Of a stretch of DNA of 9,323 nt, positions 1 through 6,586 are shown in pieces (positions within the stretch are counted from its first letter, which is position 1; every line of letters begins with the position of its first letter). The stretch is from Planctomycetota bacterium. Lineage in GTDB: Bacteria; Planctomycetota; SZUA-567. The DNA lies in contig JAITKH010000140.1 in the NCBI GenBank assembly GCA_031278535.1, positions 1 through 9,323 of the forward strand. The letters are read 5' to 3'. The position numbers and the translations under genes are program-made. The notes below the pieces were generated by a model that worked only from the letters and a program-made list of their open reading frames with translations, ran no database searches and had not been told where the DNA came from.

Positions 1-511
1 CGACGGGCCGGCCGCATTTTTCGCATTGATCCCCCCTGGCGCCGGGAGCCCGGCAATCGGGATAGTGGCAAATCCCCTCGATGTAGCGATCCGGAAGGAA
101 ACGGTTGCATACGGTGCAATAAACCTGTTCCCCCGTTTTTTTCACGATGTGTCCGCGTTCATAAAGGCGGCGGAAAAAATCCTGCGTCACTCTGGCATGG
201 CGCGGAGTGTGGGTTCGGCTATACACGTCGAAGGCGATCCCCATGCCGGAAAAGGCATCCAGAATCTCGCGATGGTAACGGTCGACGATATCTTGGGGAG
301 AAAGCCCTTCCTTCAGGGCGCTGAAGGTAATCGGCGCGCCGTTCTCGTCCGAACCGCAGATAAGGTGGACTTCGCGCCCCTTCAGGCGAAGAAAGCGCGT
401 CAATTCGTCGGCCGGGAGATATGCTCCGGCAACATGGCCGATATGAAGCCGTCCGTTGGCATAGGGCAGGGCAGCGGTGAGAAGAAACCGTTTCTTGTCC
501 TTGAATTCCAC
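1..511 (-). CDS. metG: Methionyl-tRNA synthetase, N-terminal part (runs off left edge)
   Basis: Class I aminoacyl-tRNA synthetase that charges tRNA-Met with methionine in the cytoplasm using ATP. Only the first 170 codons are in the window. The sequence shows the HIGH signature at residues 23-26 (in LHIGHVAGAYLPAD), the ICGSDENG segment at 51-58 typical of the metG branch that has a zinc-binding connective insert, and that insert's cysteine pairs: CTVC (132-135), CHYPDC (148-153) and CEKC (163-166). The start is GTG at 511, chosen because AGGAG lies 6 nt upstream (minus strand 522-518) and the protein then begins a few residues before the first Rossmann strand (RFLLTAALPYANG), as in the family. 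The KMSKS loop and anticodon-binding domain lie beyond the left edge. It is divergent from the UxaC-like gene. Identity is essentially certain. Confidence 0.95.
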   Translation of the reverse strand, partial: MEFKDKKRFLLTAALPYANGRLHIGHVAGAYLPADELTRFLRLKGREVHLICGSDENGAPITFSALKEGLSPQDIVDRYHREILDAFSGMGIAFDVYSRTHTPRHARVTQDFFRRLYERGHIVKKTGEQVYCTVCNRFLPDRYIEGICHYPDCRAPGARGDQCEKCGRPV

Positions 512-517
512 GGGAAT

Positions 518-522
518 CTCCT
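518..522 (-). promoter_or_regulatory. Ribosome binding site deciding the GTG start of metG
   Basis: Reading the minus strand, AGGAG is followed by six bases (ATTCCC) and then GTG at 511. No ATG in frame lies nearby upstream, so this site supports the GTG start. Confidence 0.7.
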
Positions 523-539
523 GTCGTCAGAGAATCACT

Positions 540-567
540 TTGGCATTTTACCATAATCGTGTATGAT
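540..567 (+). promoter_or_regulatory. Candidate sigma70-type promoter for the UxaC-like gene
   Basis: TTGGCA (540-545) and TATGAT (562-567) each match five of six consensus positions and are 16 bp apart. Transcription would start near 574, giving a leader of about 65 nt before the GTG at 640. The element lies in the only intergenic space upstream of that gene and overlaps the promoter proposed for metG, so the two may compete. Confidence 0.5.
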
Positions 568-574
568 GTTACAA
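545..574 (-). promoter_or_regulatory. Candidate sigma70-type promoter for metG
   Basis: On the minus strand, TTGTAA (574-569) is separated by 18 bp from TAAAAT (550-545). The -10 is preceded by TG one base away (TGGTAAAAT), which fits an extended -10 element. Transcription would start near 538, leaving a leader of roughly 27 nt before the GTG at 511. It overlaps the candidate promoter facing the other way. Read by eye only. Confidence 0.5.
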
Positions 575-627
575 GAGGAGTGCGCGAAACCCGCGGCCGA
601 ATCCCCGCCGGATCGCCGCCGTTGCCG

Positions 628-633
628 AAGGAG
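628..633 (+). promoter_or_regulatory. Ribosome binding site deciding the GTG start at 640
   Basis: AAGGAG ends 6 nt before the GTG at 640, which is ideal spacing. The next in-frame ATG (661) has no comparable site, so the GTG is preferred. Confidence 0.7.
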
Positions 634-639
634 TGAGAG

Positions 640-1875
640 GTGCCGGAATTGTCCGAGACCATGCGAAAGACGGTCTGGACCGCGGCGCACGAAACGCCGG
701 CGGTGGAATTGCGGGCGCGTTTTGGGCCAATGGACGCCTACGATTCCGGAATATCGGGACTGGATGCCCTCCTGACCTCGCCCGCCGTCCTTGATGAATT
801 TTTCCGGCGCCGCGCCAGGCTCAATCCCGCCGCCGGAAACGGGACTGACGAGGATCGTCTCCGGGCCCTGGCGCCGGCGGAATTGGCCGATTTGGTTTGG
901 CGGAGACTCTTCCTGGATCGGCAGCCGCTGTCCGAAGCGACCAGAATTATTCTCACCACGCTGGGCCTGTTCGGCATCGATCTCTCTTCCCGCAATCTCA
1001 GGGAAGTCCGGGAACAGTTTGACGCCATTCCCCTTGCGGAGAGGTGGGAAAGAGCGCTTCGGCTGGCGAATCTGGAAACCGTTCTCGTTTCGGCTGATGT
1101 TTCCGCAACGAAAAGAGAGGACGGGCCGGTTAACCGGCGATCCGGCTTTCCCCTCGCCCTTTCCCTTTCCCGTCTTTTCAGGGAATGGCGGGAGGCGGCA
1201 AAAAAACTCCGTCGCCTTGGGTTTGACGTCAAATCCAAGATTGACAATTTTTCCGCCATGGAATTGAGACGTTTTCTTGCGGGGGAGGTGGAATGCCGGA
1301 AACCGGTCGCTCTCTCCCTTGATTGGCCTGAAGAAGGAGAATTGGACGGGGGCGACGCCGTCCGGCTGATCAGGGAAGCCGTTCTTCCGCTCTGCCGCGA
1401 AGGAAATCTGGCCTTCCTTTTGGCGCCCGGGCCGGGCGGGCTCAGGCCTCCCGCTTTTTGGGCAGAGGTTTCGGACATTCGTTTTCTCGTTTTTTCCGGC
1501 GGGAGAGGGGATGATTGGATTCCGGCGCCCGGGATGGCCAGGGCAAGGAATGTGCTGCCCTGCGGTCCGGACAGGCCGCTTTCCCATCCCGCCGGCCTGG
1601 CCGGGTTCTTCGCCAGCCACCTGGAAACGTTTGGCTCCGATTTCCACGCCTGCCATTCCGGCGCCGTCCTGCCGGAAGAACTCGCTGGATCTTGGGCGCA
1701 CCTGAGGTGGACGTTGGGAAAGGCGCTACTCCATCGCTATGAAGAGGTCTGGCGTACCGGTTGGCGTTTTTCGGAATCGGAAATCGGCGAGGACGTCAAG
1801 GCGATATTGGGAGGAAACGCTATGGCTTTTCTGGGTCTTCCAATCCGCCGTCCGGGATGTTCCGGACTGTTTTGA
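640..1875 (+). CDS. Uronate isomerase (UxaC) family protein, probably without isomerase activity
   Basis: A 411-residue protein whose body matches the glucuronate/galacturonate isomerase family (a metal-dependent TIM barrel of the amidohydrolase superfamily). Family-like stretches are residues 83-114 (LVWRRLFLDRQPLSEATR and following), the segment with VLPLCREGNLAF, and the C-terminal part with HLRWTLGKALLHRYEEVWRTGW and EIGEDVKAILGGN. The length is close to the family norm. Active-site positions look lost. The N-terminal D-x-H-x-H metal motif aligns by eye to DSGIS (35-39). The HSDxR motif near the C-terminus is HSGAV (339-343), so the Asp and Arg are replaced. The conserved RENQHE-type segment reads as GGRGDDW. 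True UxaC interconverts hexuronates and keturonates; this copy probably cannot, and its role is unknown. The frame is intact with no stops or shifts, so it is not an ordinary decaying pseudogene. GTG start chosen from the Shine-Dalgarno. No other sugar-acid gene is nearby. Confidence 0.75.
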   Translation: MPELSETMRKTVWTAAHETPAVELRARFGPMDAYDSGISGLDALLTSPAVLDEFFRRRARLNPAAGNGTDEDRLRALAPAELADLVWRRLFLDRQPLSEATRIILTTLGLFGIDLSSRNLREVREQFDAIPLAERWERALRLANLETVLVSADVSATKREDGPVNRRSGFPLALSLSRLFREWREAAKKLRRLGFDVKSKIDNFSAMELRRFLAGEVECRKPVALSLDWPEEGELDGGDAVRLIREAVLPLCREGNLAFLLAPGPGGLRPPAFWAEVSDIRFLVFSGGRGDDWIPAPGMARARNVLPCGPDRPLSHPAGLAGFFASHLETFGSDFHACHSGAVLPEELAGSWAHLRWTLGKALLHRYEEVWRTGWRFSESEIGEDVKAILGGNAMAFLGLPIRRPGCSGLF

Positions 1876-1900
1876 CTTTACAGGCAATCCGATTATTGAT
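1872..1900 (+). promoter_or_regulatory. Weak candidate promoter upstream of the 58-residue gene
   Basis: TTGACT (1872-1877) overlaps the stop codon of the UxaC-like gene and is followed 16-17 bp later by an AT-rich stretch (TATTGAT, 1894-1900) that is only a poor -10. It would allow the small gene to be transcribed independently, but read-through from upstream is equally possible. Confidence 0.25.
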
Positions 1901-1928
1901 AAGCTGTAACGGCATTTTGGGGATTGCC
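1883..1928 (+). repeat. 8-bp inverted repeat before the small gene
   Basis: GGCAATCC (1883-1890) is perfectly complemented by GGATTGCC (1921-1928), with 30 bases between. It lies between the UxaC-like stop and the small gene's start at 1962. It could be a leader-RNA hairpin or an operator for a dimeric regulator. There is no T-run after the second arm, so it does not look like an intrinsic terminator. Confidence 0.4.
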
Positions 1929-1961
1929 GTGCTGGTCTTCGGGAAAGGGAGGGACGCTTTC

Positions 1962-2138
1962 ATGAAAAATGTGGAAATGTCGATGGAAGGTGACATTTTG
2001 ACCGTCAAGGTGGATTTGTCCAAGGAATTCGGGCCGTCGTCGTCGGGCAAGACCATCATCATAGCTACGACCGAAGGAAACCAAAGCATTCCCGGTCGCG
2101 ACGAAAAGATAGGTCTGAACGTTTATCGCAAGCAATGA
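1962..2138 (+). CDS. Small conserved hypothetical protein (58 aa)
   Basis: A 58-residue protein starting MKNVEMSMEGDILTVKVDLS and ending GLNVYRKQ. The pattern, with a short hydrophilic start, alternating beta-type residues (DILTVKVDLS, KTIIIATTEG), a Gly/Ser turn (GPSSSGK) and a closing strand (KIGLNVYRK), resembles a family of about 60-residue hypothetical proteins I recall from several bacterial phyla. No function is known to me. It has no signal peptide, membrane segment or cysteine, so it is probably a small cytosolic beta-sheet protein. The start is the ATG at 1962, with a purine-rich GGGAGGGA about 7 nt upstream. The same frame stays open further upstream, but the extra residues show no family character and overlap the preceding gene. 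It stands alone: 86 nt after the UxaC-like gene and 164 nt before malQ. Confidence 0.7.
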   Translation: MKNVEMSMEGDILTVKVDLSKEFGPSSSGKTIIIATTEGNQSIPGRDEKIGLNVYRKQ

Positions 2139-2148
2139 TCCGTCCCGC

Positions 2149-2179
2149 CTTTCCCCTGCCGCCTCGCCTTTGGGGAAAG
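2149..2179 (+). repeat. Hairpin-forming inverted repeat after the small gene
   Basis: CTTTCCCC (2149-2156) pairs perfectly with GGGGAAAG (2172-2179) across a 15-nt loop, just downstream of the small gene's stop. No T-run follows (the next bases are ATGGGGG), so it could stabilise the 3' end of the transcript but does not meet intrinsic-terminator criteria. Confidence 0.4.
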
Positions 2180-2220
2180 ATGGGGGATGGAAGGTGAAAT
2201 GCCATCAAGGCTCGAATTCG

Positions 2221-2258
2221 TCGTGGCGTCCGGGAACAGCCACGAAAAATGTTTTTTT
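2221..2258 (+). terminator. Candidate intrinsic terminator or attenuator upstream of malQ
   Basis: TCGTGGC (2221-2227) pairs with GCCACGA (2239-2245) around an 11-nt loop. It is followed by AAAATG and then seven Ts (2252-2258). The T-run begins 6 nt after the stem rather than directly, which weakens the case. It would end the transcript of the small gene. It lies only 44 nt before the malQ ATG and I see no convincing promoter in between, so a leader attenuator for the operon is an alternative. The remaining bases of 2139-2302 hold nothing else I can support. Confidence 0.45.
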
Positions 2259-2302
2259 GCCGGGGGATGTCGCGGCCGGAATTCTTTGAGGAAAGCGTTA
2301 CT

Positions 2303-3877
2303 ATGCCGTTTCCGAGACTGGCGGGCATTGTTCTCCACCCGACATCGTTGCCTGGCGGCCATGGCGTCGGCGATCTGGGCGGATCGGCCCGGGAATTTGT
2401 TGATTTTCTTGCCGATTCCGGCATGGGCATTTGGCAAGTCCTGCCCCTGGGACCGACCGGGAGCGGGAACAGTCCTTACCAGGGTTTGTCCAGCTATGCC
2501 GGGAATCCGCTTCTTGTGTCGCTGGACGAATTTGTGGAGTGCGGTCTTCTTGCCCGATCCGATTTGGCGGACGGCCCGGTCAATCTGACGCGGGCGAACT
2601 ATGCGGCGGCGGCGGCTTTCAAGGAAAAGAGGTTCAGGCGCGCCTTCGGCAATTTTCTCGACGGAAACGCCGATCAGGAATTGATTCGGGAAGTGGAGGA
2701 ATTCGGAGACGCCGAGCGGGAATGGCTGGACGACTTTGCCGTCTTCATGACCGCCCGGGACATATTTCAACTCCGACCCTGGCCGGCCTGGGGCGAGCCG
2801 CCGCTCGAAAGGCGGGAATCCGGCGCACTGGGTGAATTCATCAAGAAACACATATCGGAAATCCGCTACCATCGGTTTGTCCAGTTTTTCTTCTTCAGGC
2901 AATGGCAGCGATTGCGGCGGTACGCAAATGGAAAAAACGTCAAGCTGTTCGGCGACATTCCCATTTATTGCGCCCATGACTCGGCCGACGTTTGGGCCAA
3001 TCCAGAGCTTTTCCGGCTTGGCGAGAACGGGGAGGCGAGTTTTATGGCCGGTGTGCCGCCGGACTATTTTTCAGCCACGGGGCAATTGTGGGGCAATCCT
3101 CTCTACGATTGGGAACGCCTGCGCCGGGACGGCTTCCGCTGGTGGCGCCGGCGCATACAGGCGTCCCTTAAGCTCACGGACATGCTCCGCATCGACCATT
3201 TCCGGGGATTCCAGGCCTATTGGGCCGTGCCGCGGGGCGAGACCACGGCAATAAACGGCAAATGGCTCAAGGGGCCCGGACAGGAGCTTTTCAACGCTTT
3301 CCGCGAGGATTTCGGAAATCATCTTCCCATTGTGGCCGAGGATTTGGGCGTCATAACCCCGAGTGTGGATGCTCTGAGGCGCGACAATGGCCTGCCCGGC
3401 ATGAAAGTCCTCCATTTTGCCTTCGGCGGCGATTCCGATGCGTACCTTCCCCATGCATACGAACGAAACACCGTGTGTTATGTCGCTACCCACGACAACG
3501 ACACCACCCGCGGCTGGTATGAGGCGGCCGGTGAGGATTACGCTCACATTCCGCGCGAAGTTGTCGAACAAGAACGCGACAGGGCAAGGCGGTACCTTGG
3601 CCGGGACGGTTCCGGCATGGCCTGGGACCTGATGCGCCTTGCCCTGTCGTCCGTTGCCGACACCGCCATGCTGACTATGCAGGATGTCCTGGATCTCCCC
3701 AATTCTTGCCGGATGAACCGGCCGGGCCGGGGCGAAGGGCAATGGCTCTGGCGATTGGCGGACGGCGATCTTGAACGAGCCAATCGCGCCGGACTCCGCG
3801 AGATGGCGGAACTTTACGGCCGCCTGGCAAGCAAGCCCGGACGGAAAATCGTACCCGACGTGACGACGGAGGAGTGA
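2303..3877 (+). CDS. malQ: 4-alpha-glucanotransferase (amylomaltase, GH77)
   Basis: A cytosolic GH77 disproportionating enzyme that moves alpha-1,4-glucan segments between maltodextrin chains in maltose or glycogen metabolism. At 524 residues it has the usual bacterial length. Conserved blocks appear in order: HPTSLPGGHGVGDLG near the N-terminus, WQVLPLGPTGSGNSPYQG, GDIPIYCAHDSADVWANPELF, GQLWGNPLYDW, then the three catalytic carboxylates: nucleophile Asp298 (RIDHFRG), acid/base Glu346 (VAEDLG) and stabiliser Asp398 (THDNDTTRGWYE). The catalytic set is intact, so the enzyme should be active. The start is the ATG at 2303, with GAGGAAA upstream and the family motif beginning about 10 residues in; an in-frame ATG at 2267 would add 12 unlikely residues. 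The stop TGA directly abuts the ATG of oleA with no spacer, placing this glucan enzyme at the head of the lipid operon. No other glycogen gene is in the window. Confidence 0.96.
   Translation: MPFPRLAGIVLHPTSLPGGHGVGDLGGSAREFVDFLADSGMGIWQVLPLGPTGSGNSPYQGLSSYAGNPLLVSLDEFVECGLLARSDLADGPVNLTRANYAAAAAFKEKRFRRAFGNFLDGNADQELIREVEEFGDAEREWLDDFAVFMTARDIFQLRPWPAWGEPPLERRESGALGEFIKKHISEIRYHRFVQFFFFRQWQRLRRYANGKNVKLFGDIPIYCAHDSADVWANPELFRLGENGEASFMAGVPPDYFSATGQLWGNPLYDWERLRRDGFRWWRRRIQASLKLTDMLRIDHFRGFQAYWAVPRGETTAINGKWLKGPGQELFNAFREDFGNHLPIVAEDLGVITPSVDALRRDNGLPGMKVLHFAFGGDSDAYLPHAYERNTVCYVATHDNDTTRGWYEAAGEDYAHIPREVVEQERDRARRYLGRDGSGMAWDLMRLALSSVADTAMLTMQDVLDLPNSCRMNRPGRGEGQWLWRLADGDLERANRAGLREMAELYGRLASKPGRKIVPDVTTEE
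3868..3874 (+). promoter_or_regulatory. Ribosome binding site of oleA inside the end of malQ
   Basis: GGAGGAG forms the last codons of malQ (Glu-Glu) and lies just before its stop TGA. The oleA ATG follows immediately at 3878. This indicates tight translational linkage between the two genes. Confidence 0.7.
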
Positions 3878-4927
3878 ATGCTTTTTCGAAACGCCTTCGT
3901 TCGAAGCGTTGTCCTTATCAAGCCGCCTTGCATTGTGCCGTCGCGCGAAATCGAGGCCCGATTGGCGCCGGTGTATGAACGCCTGAAACTGTCGGCAGGG
4001 CGCCTGGAACTGATGACCGGCATTCGCGAACGCCGCTTTTGGGAGTCGGGGATGCGGCCGTCGGTCGCCGCGGCCAGGGCGGGAGAGGAGGCGCTTATCC
4101 GTGCCGGCGTCGCCAGGGATCGCATCGGCTGCCTTGTCCATGCATCCGTCTCCCGGGACTATCTCGAACCCGCCACCGCCAGTCTCGTCCATGAACGGCT
4201 CGGCCTTTCCGGCGATGTTGTGACTTTCGATTTGACAAACGCCTGTCTCGGCGTTCTCAACGGCATGGCCCAGGCGGCGACGATGATTGATGCCGGCCAG
4301 ATCGAGGCCGCTCTGGTTGTCTCGGGGGAAACGGCGGAACCGCTGTATGAGGCGACTGTAGCCAAGCTCCTGTCGGATCGAAAACTGGATCGTTTCTCCC
4401 TGAAACGCCAATTTGCCAGTCTGACCATAGGTTCGGCGGCGGCGGCGGTGGTGGTGACCAGAGGAGGGGAAGGCGTGTCTTCGGTTCCTGGCCGAAGGCT
4501 GCTGGGAGGAGCGGCAGGAACCGATTCGAGAGCCAACCGCCTTTGCCAAGCCGATCCGGCAAAGGCTACCCCAACCGGTCCCATCATGGACACCGATTCG
4601 GAAAGCCTTCTCCATGCCGGCTGTTCCCTGGCGGCCCGCACGTGGGAAAAAGCAAAAAAGGCGCTTGGATGGAATAATCGGACTCCCGATCACATTTTTA
4701 CCCACCAAGTCGGAAAAGCCCATGCCAAGCTTACTTTTGATATGTTGGGACTCCCGGCCGAACGTGATTTTCCAACGGTTTCCTTTTTGGGAAACACCGG
4801 TTCCGCGGCGTTGCCCGGCGCGTTAGCTCTTGGGATTCGGGATCTTGACATCAAGCCAGGGGCGAAACTCGCGCTGCTGGGAATCGGCAGCGGCCTGTCG
4901 TGCCTGTCTCTGGGAATGGAATGGTAA
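3878..4927 (+). CDS. oleA: OleA-type thiolase: head-to-head acyl condensing enzyme
   Basis: A thiolase-fold protein of 349 residues related to FabH (ketoacyl-ACP synthase III). The assignment is OleA, which joins two fatty acyl-CoAs non-decarboxylatively to a 2-alkyl-3-keto acid, the first step of long-chain olefin or ketone synthesis. The nucleophile is Cys123 (LTNACLGVLNGM), with His276 (THQVGKAH) and Asn306 (FLGNTGSAA) completing the thiolase set. Glu97 in RDYLEPATAS sits 26 residues before the cysteine, the same spacing as the OleA-specific Glu117/Cys143 of Xanthomonas OleA as I recall it; FabH lacks this glutamate. The Cys-to-His spacing is about 10 residues longer than in that protein, probably a loop near 195-225. 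The C-terminus (LALLGIGSGLSCLSLGMEW) is typical. Its neighbours oleB and oleC strengthen the call over plain FabH. The 5' end abuts malQ; oleB begins 4 nt after the stop. Confidence 0.92.
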   Translation: MLFRNAFVRSVVLIKPPCIVPSREIEARLAPVYERLKLSAGRLELMTGIRERRFWESGMRPSVAAARAGEEALIRAGVARDRIGCLVHASVSRDYLEPATASLVHERLGLSGDVVTFDLTNACLGVLNGMAQAATMIDAGQIEAALVVSGETAEPLYEATVAKLLSDRKLDRFSLKRQFASLTIGSAAAAVVVTRGGEGVSSVPGRRLLGGAAGTDSRANRLCQADPAKATPTGPIMDTDSESLLHAGCSLAARTWEKAKKALGWNNRTPDHIFTHQVGKAHAKLTFDMLGLPAERDFPTVSFLGNTGSAALPGALALGIRDLDIKPGAKLALLGIGSGLSCLSLGMEW

Positions 4928-4931
4928 TTAC

Positions 4932-5915
4932 ATGCCTGATGAAAGCCATCACTCCGTAACGACCAGCATCCCCGCTATTGATCGCCGTCATTGGGCCATG
5001 CGAATCGGAGTACCCTTCAACCAATTGCGCGCATCCTCCTTCAAGGCGCTTTATCCCTTCGAATCGCGGTTGCACCCGATTGATCAATATTCCTGCCATT
5101 ATTTGGATGAAGGCGAAGGCGAACCGGCGGTAATGCTCCATGGCAACCCCACCTGGTCCTTTTTTTACCGCGACCTGATTAAAGGGTTGCGGGGAGAATA
5201 CCGCTGCCTGGTTTTGGATCACCTCGGCTGCGGCTTTTCGGAAAAGCCGCAAAAATACCGATATAATCTTGAAAACCATGTTTTGAACCTTGAATCCTGG
5301 TTGAACGGGGTATTGCCTCCGGTTTCCTGGACGGGAGGCAAGATCAATTTGATTGTCCACGACTGGGGCGGTCCCATAGGATTCGGCTATGCCGTGCGCA
5401 ATCCGGAACGCATCCTGCGCCTGATTGTCCTGAACAGTTCAATATTCACCCAAGGGTCCATGCCGTGGAATATTCGCCTTTGCCGGACGGAACGCCTGGG
5501 AAGGTTCATTGTTCGCGGCCTCAATCTTTTCGCCGGGGAAGCGACGGTGCGCACCACTGTCCGGCCGCTGGCCAAAAAGGTTCGCAACGGCTATCTCTTG
5601 CCCTACAATTCCTGGAAAAACCGGATTGGCATTTATGCCTTCCTCAGGGACATTCCGCTGGAATCGGATTCCCCCACGCACCGATTGCTTCGAAATATCG
5701 AGAAGGCGGCGCCGGAAAGACTGGCGGACAAGCCGATGCTGATCGAATGGGGCGCGAAGGATTGGTGTTTCACCCCGGCCTTCCTTTCCCTGTGGCGCAA
5801 AAACTTTCCTCATGCCAAGGTGGATGAGCATGAGGCCGGCCACTACCTGATCGAAGACGCCGGCAAAGACATTCTCGACAACATTCGCAAATTTCTGAAG
5901 ACTTCGATTCCATGA
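4932..5915 (+). CDS. oleB: OleB-type alpha/beta hydrolase (beta-lactone decarboxylase)
   Basis: An alpha/beta-hydrolase of the haloalkane-dehalogenase group, 327 residues. OleB decarboxylates cis-beta-lactones to cis-olefins and CO2. Motifs seen: HGNPTWSFFYR (70-80) for the oxyanion region, nucleophile Asp144 in VHDWGGPIGF, candidate acid Asp277 in EWGAKDWCFTP, and catalytic His304 in EAGHYLIEDAG. An aspartate nucleophile in the HDWGG context separates it from serine esterases. Dehalogenases share these motifs, so the function rests partly on its place between oleA and oleC. The start ATG at 4932 lies 4 nt after oleA with only a weak purine stretch (GGAATGG) upstream; a later ATG (4998) has no better site. 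From 4932, about 40 residues precede the conserved YPFESR region. The stop overlaps the next gene's ATG (ATGA). Confidence 0.88.
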   Translation: MPDESHHSVTTSIPAIDRRHWAMRIGVPFNQLRASSFKALYPFESRLHPIDQYSCHYLDEGEGEPAVMLHGNPTWSFFYRDLIKGLRGEYRCLVLDHLGCGFSEKPQKYRYNLENHVLNLESWLNGVLPPVSWTGGKINLIVHDWGGPIGFGYAVRNPERILRLIVLNSSIFTQGSMPWNIRLCRTERLGRFIVRGLNLFAGEATVRTTVRPLAKKVRNGYLLPYNSWKNRIGIYAFLRDIPLESDSPTHRLLRNIEKAAPERLADKPMLIEWGAKDWCFTPAFLSLWRKNFPHAKVDEHEAGHYLIEDAGKDILDNIRKFLKTSIP

Positions 5916-6586
5916 TCGGCAGGTTCGGGCTGGACGCGCCGCCCATCGACGATTCCCTGTCTCAAATGGTTGAATCGCATCGATCCAAAACCGGACAGGA
6001 CTACGCCGCCATCCTTTTCTTCGGATTGTGGGGAACGGTGGACTGCTCGACCGAAGTGAGGTTGTACGCCGCCTACCGCCATCTACTCGCCAATCCCGAG
6101 GACGGTCCGGCTTGGCTTGAAACTTCGCGGACGCATCTTGAAGCCGGCGATGCCGACAAAGCGCTTTCCATCGTCGATGAACTCCTGCGGCTTGATTCGC
6201 CCGGGCTTTATCCCGCCGTTTATTTGGAGGATCCCGAAGCCCATCGCGCCCATATCCTCGCCGACTCCGGGCGTCTGGACGAAGCGCTGGAAGAATTTGA
6301 CGGCATCAGAAGGCGGCATGACGATTCTCCGGCGCTGTATTACGCCATCGGGAGCATCCTGCACGAAAAGGAGGATTTTCCCGCCGCCGCCGGGGCGTAT
6401 GCCGAGGCGCTGGAAGCATTGGAACGATTCCGGCTTGAAGCGCTGGAAGAGGAATCCGGAGAGGACATTCCATTCGATTTTGCCGCTGTTCGCGCCTTTA
6501 TCGAGGATGCGGAGCGGCGGGCGGAGAATCGTTTGCCGTTCGCCGGCGCGCGGCCGATTGATCTTTCCGCCCTCCGGGAGGAGTGA
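5912..6586 (+). CDS. Tetratricopeptide-repeat protein inside the ole operon
   Basis: A 224-residue helical protein with no catalytic motif I recognise. At least three TPR-like helical pairs follow one another. The first is around residues 68-101 (AWLETSRTHLEAGDADKALS and following). The second, at 108-140, contains AHILADSGRLDEALEEFDGI. The third, at 141-174, contains ALYYAIGSILHEKEDFPAAA. They show the usual small/large pattern with G-D or G-R at the first turn. An acidic stretch (EALEEESGEDIPFDF) and a charged C-terminal helix follow. The first 60 or so residues are non-repetitive. There is no signal peptide or clear membrane helix, so it is probably cytosolic. Its ATG overlaps the oleB stop (ATGA) and its TGA shares a base with the oleC ATG, so it is made in step with both. 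TPR proteins usually mediate protein-protein contacts; a scaffold for the Ole enzymes is inference. I do not know it as a standard ole component. Confidence 0.85.
   Translation: MIGRFGLDAPPIDDSLSQMVESHRSKTGQDYAAILFFGLWGTVDCSTEVRLYAAYRHLLANPEDGPAWLETSRTHLEAGDADKALSIVDELLRLDSPGLYPAVYLEDPEAHRAHILADSGRLDEALEEFDGIRRRHDDSPALYYAIGSILHEKEDFPAAAGAYAEALEALERFRLEALEEESGEDIPFDFAAVRAFIEDAERRAENRLPFAGARPIDLSALREE
6576..6583 (+). promoter_or_regulatory. Ribosome binding site deciding the oleC start
   Basis: GGGAGGAG forms the last codons of the TPR gene. Its GGAGG core ends 4 nt before the ATG at 6586, which is preferred over the in-frame GTG at 6583 that would overlap the site itself. Confidence 0.6.

Noticed and set aside
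580..636. Possible 18-codon leader peptide starting GTG upstream of the UxaC-like gene
   Set aside because: The candidate Shine-Dalgarno overlaps the start codon itself, and the peptide has no run of a single amino acid to suggest attenuation.
1125..1138. Perfect 14-bp palindrome GCCGGTTAACCGGC
   Set aside because: It lies in the middle of the UxaC-like coding region, is not repeated in the window that I can see, and is plausible by chance in GC-rich coding sequence.
3071..4723. Long open frame on the minus strand opposite malQ and oleA
   Set aside because: It is antisense to two genes with clear catalytic motifs, and its translation is low-complexity and rich in Arg, Gly and Pro, as expected of a GC-rich shadow frame.
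3878..4927. Reading this gene as ordinary FabH (fatty acid initiation)
   Set aside because: The glutamate 26 residues before the active cysteine and the adjacent oleB and oleC point to OleA; no other fatty acid synthesis gene is nearby.
4932..5915. Reading this gene as a haloalkane dehalogenase
   Set aside because: The catalytic motifs are shared, but its place between oleA and oleC makes the OleB role much more likely.
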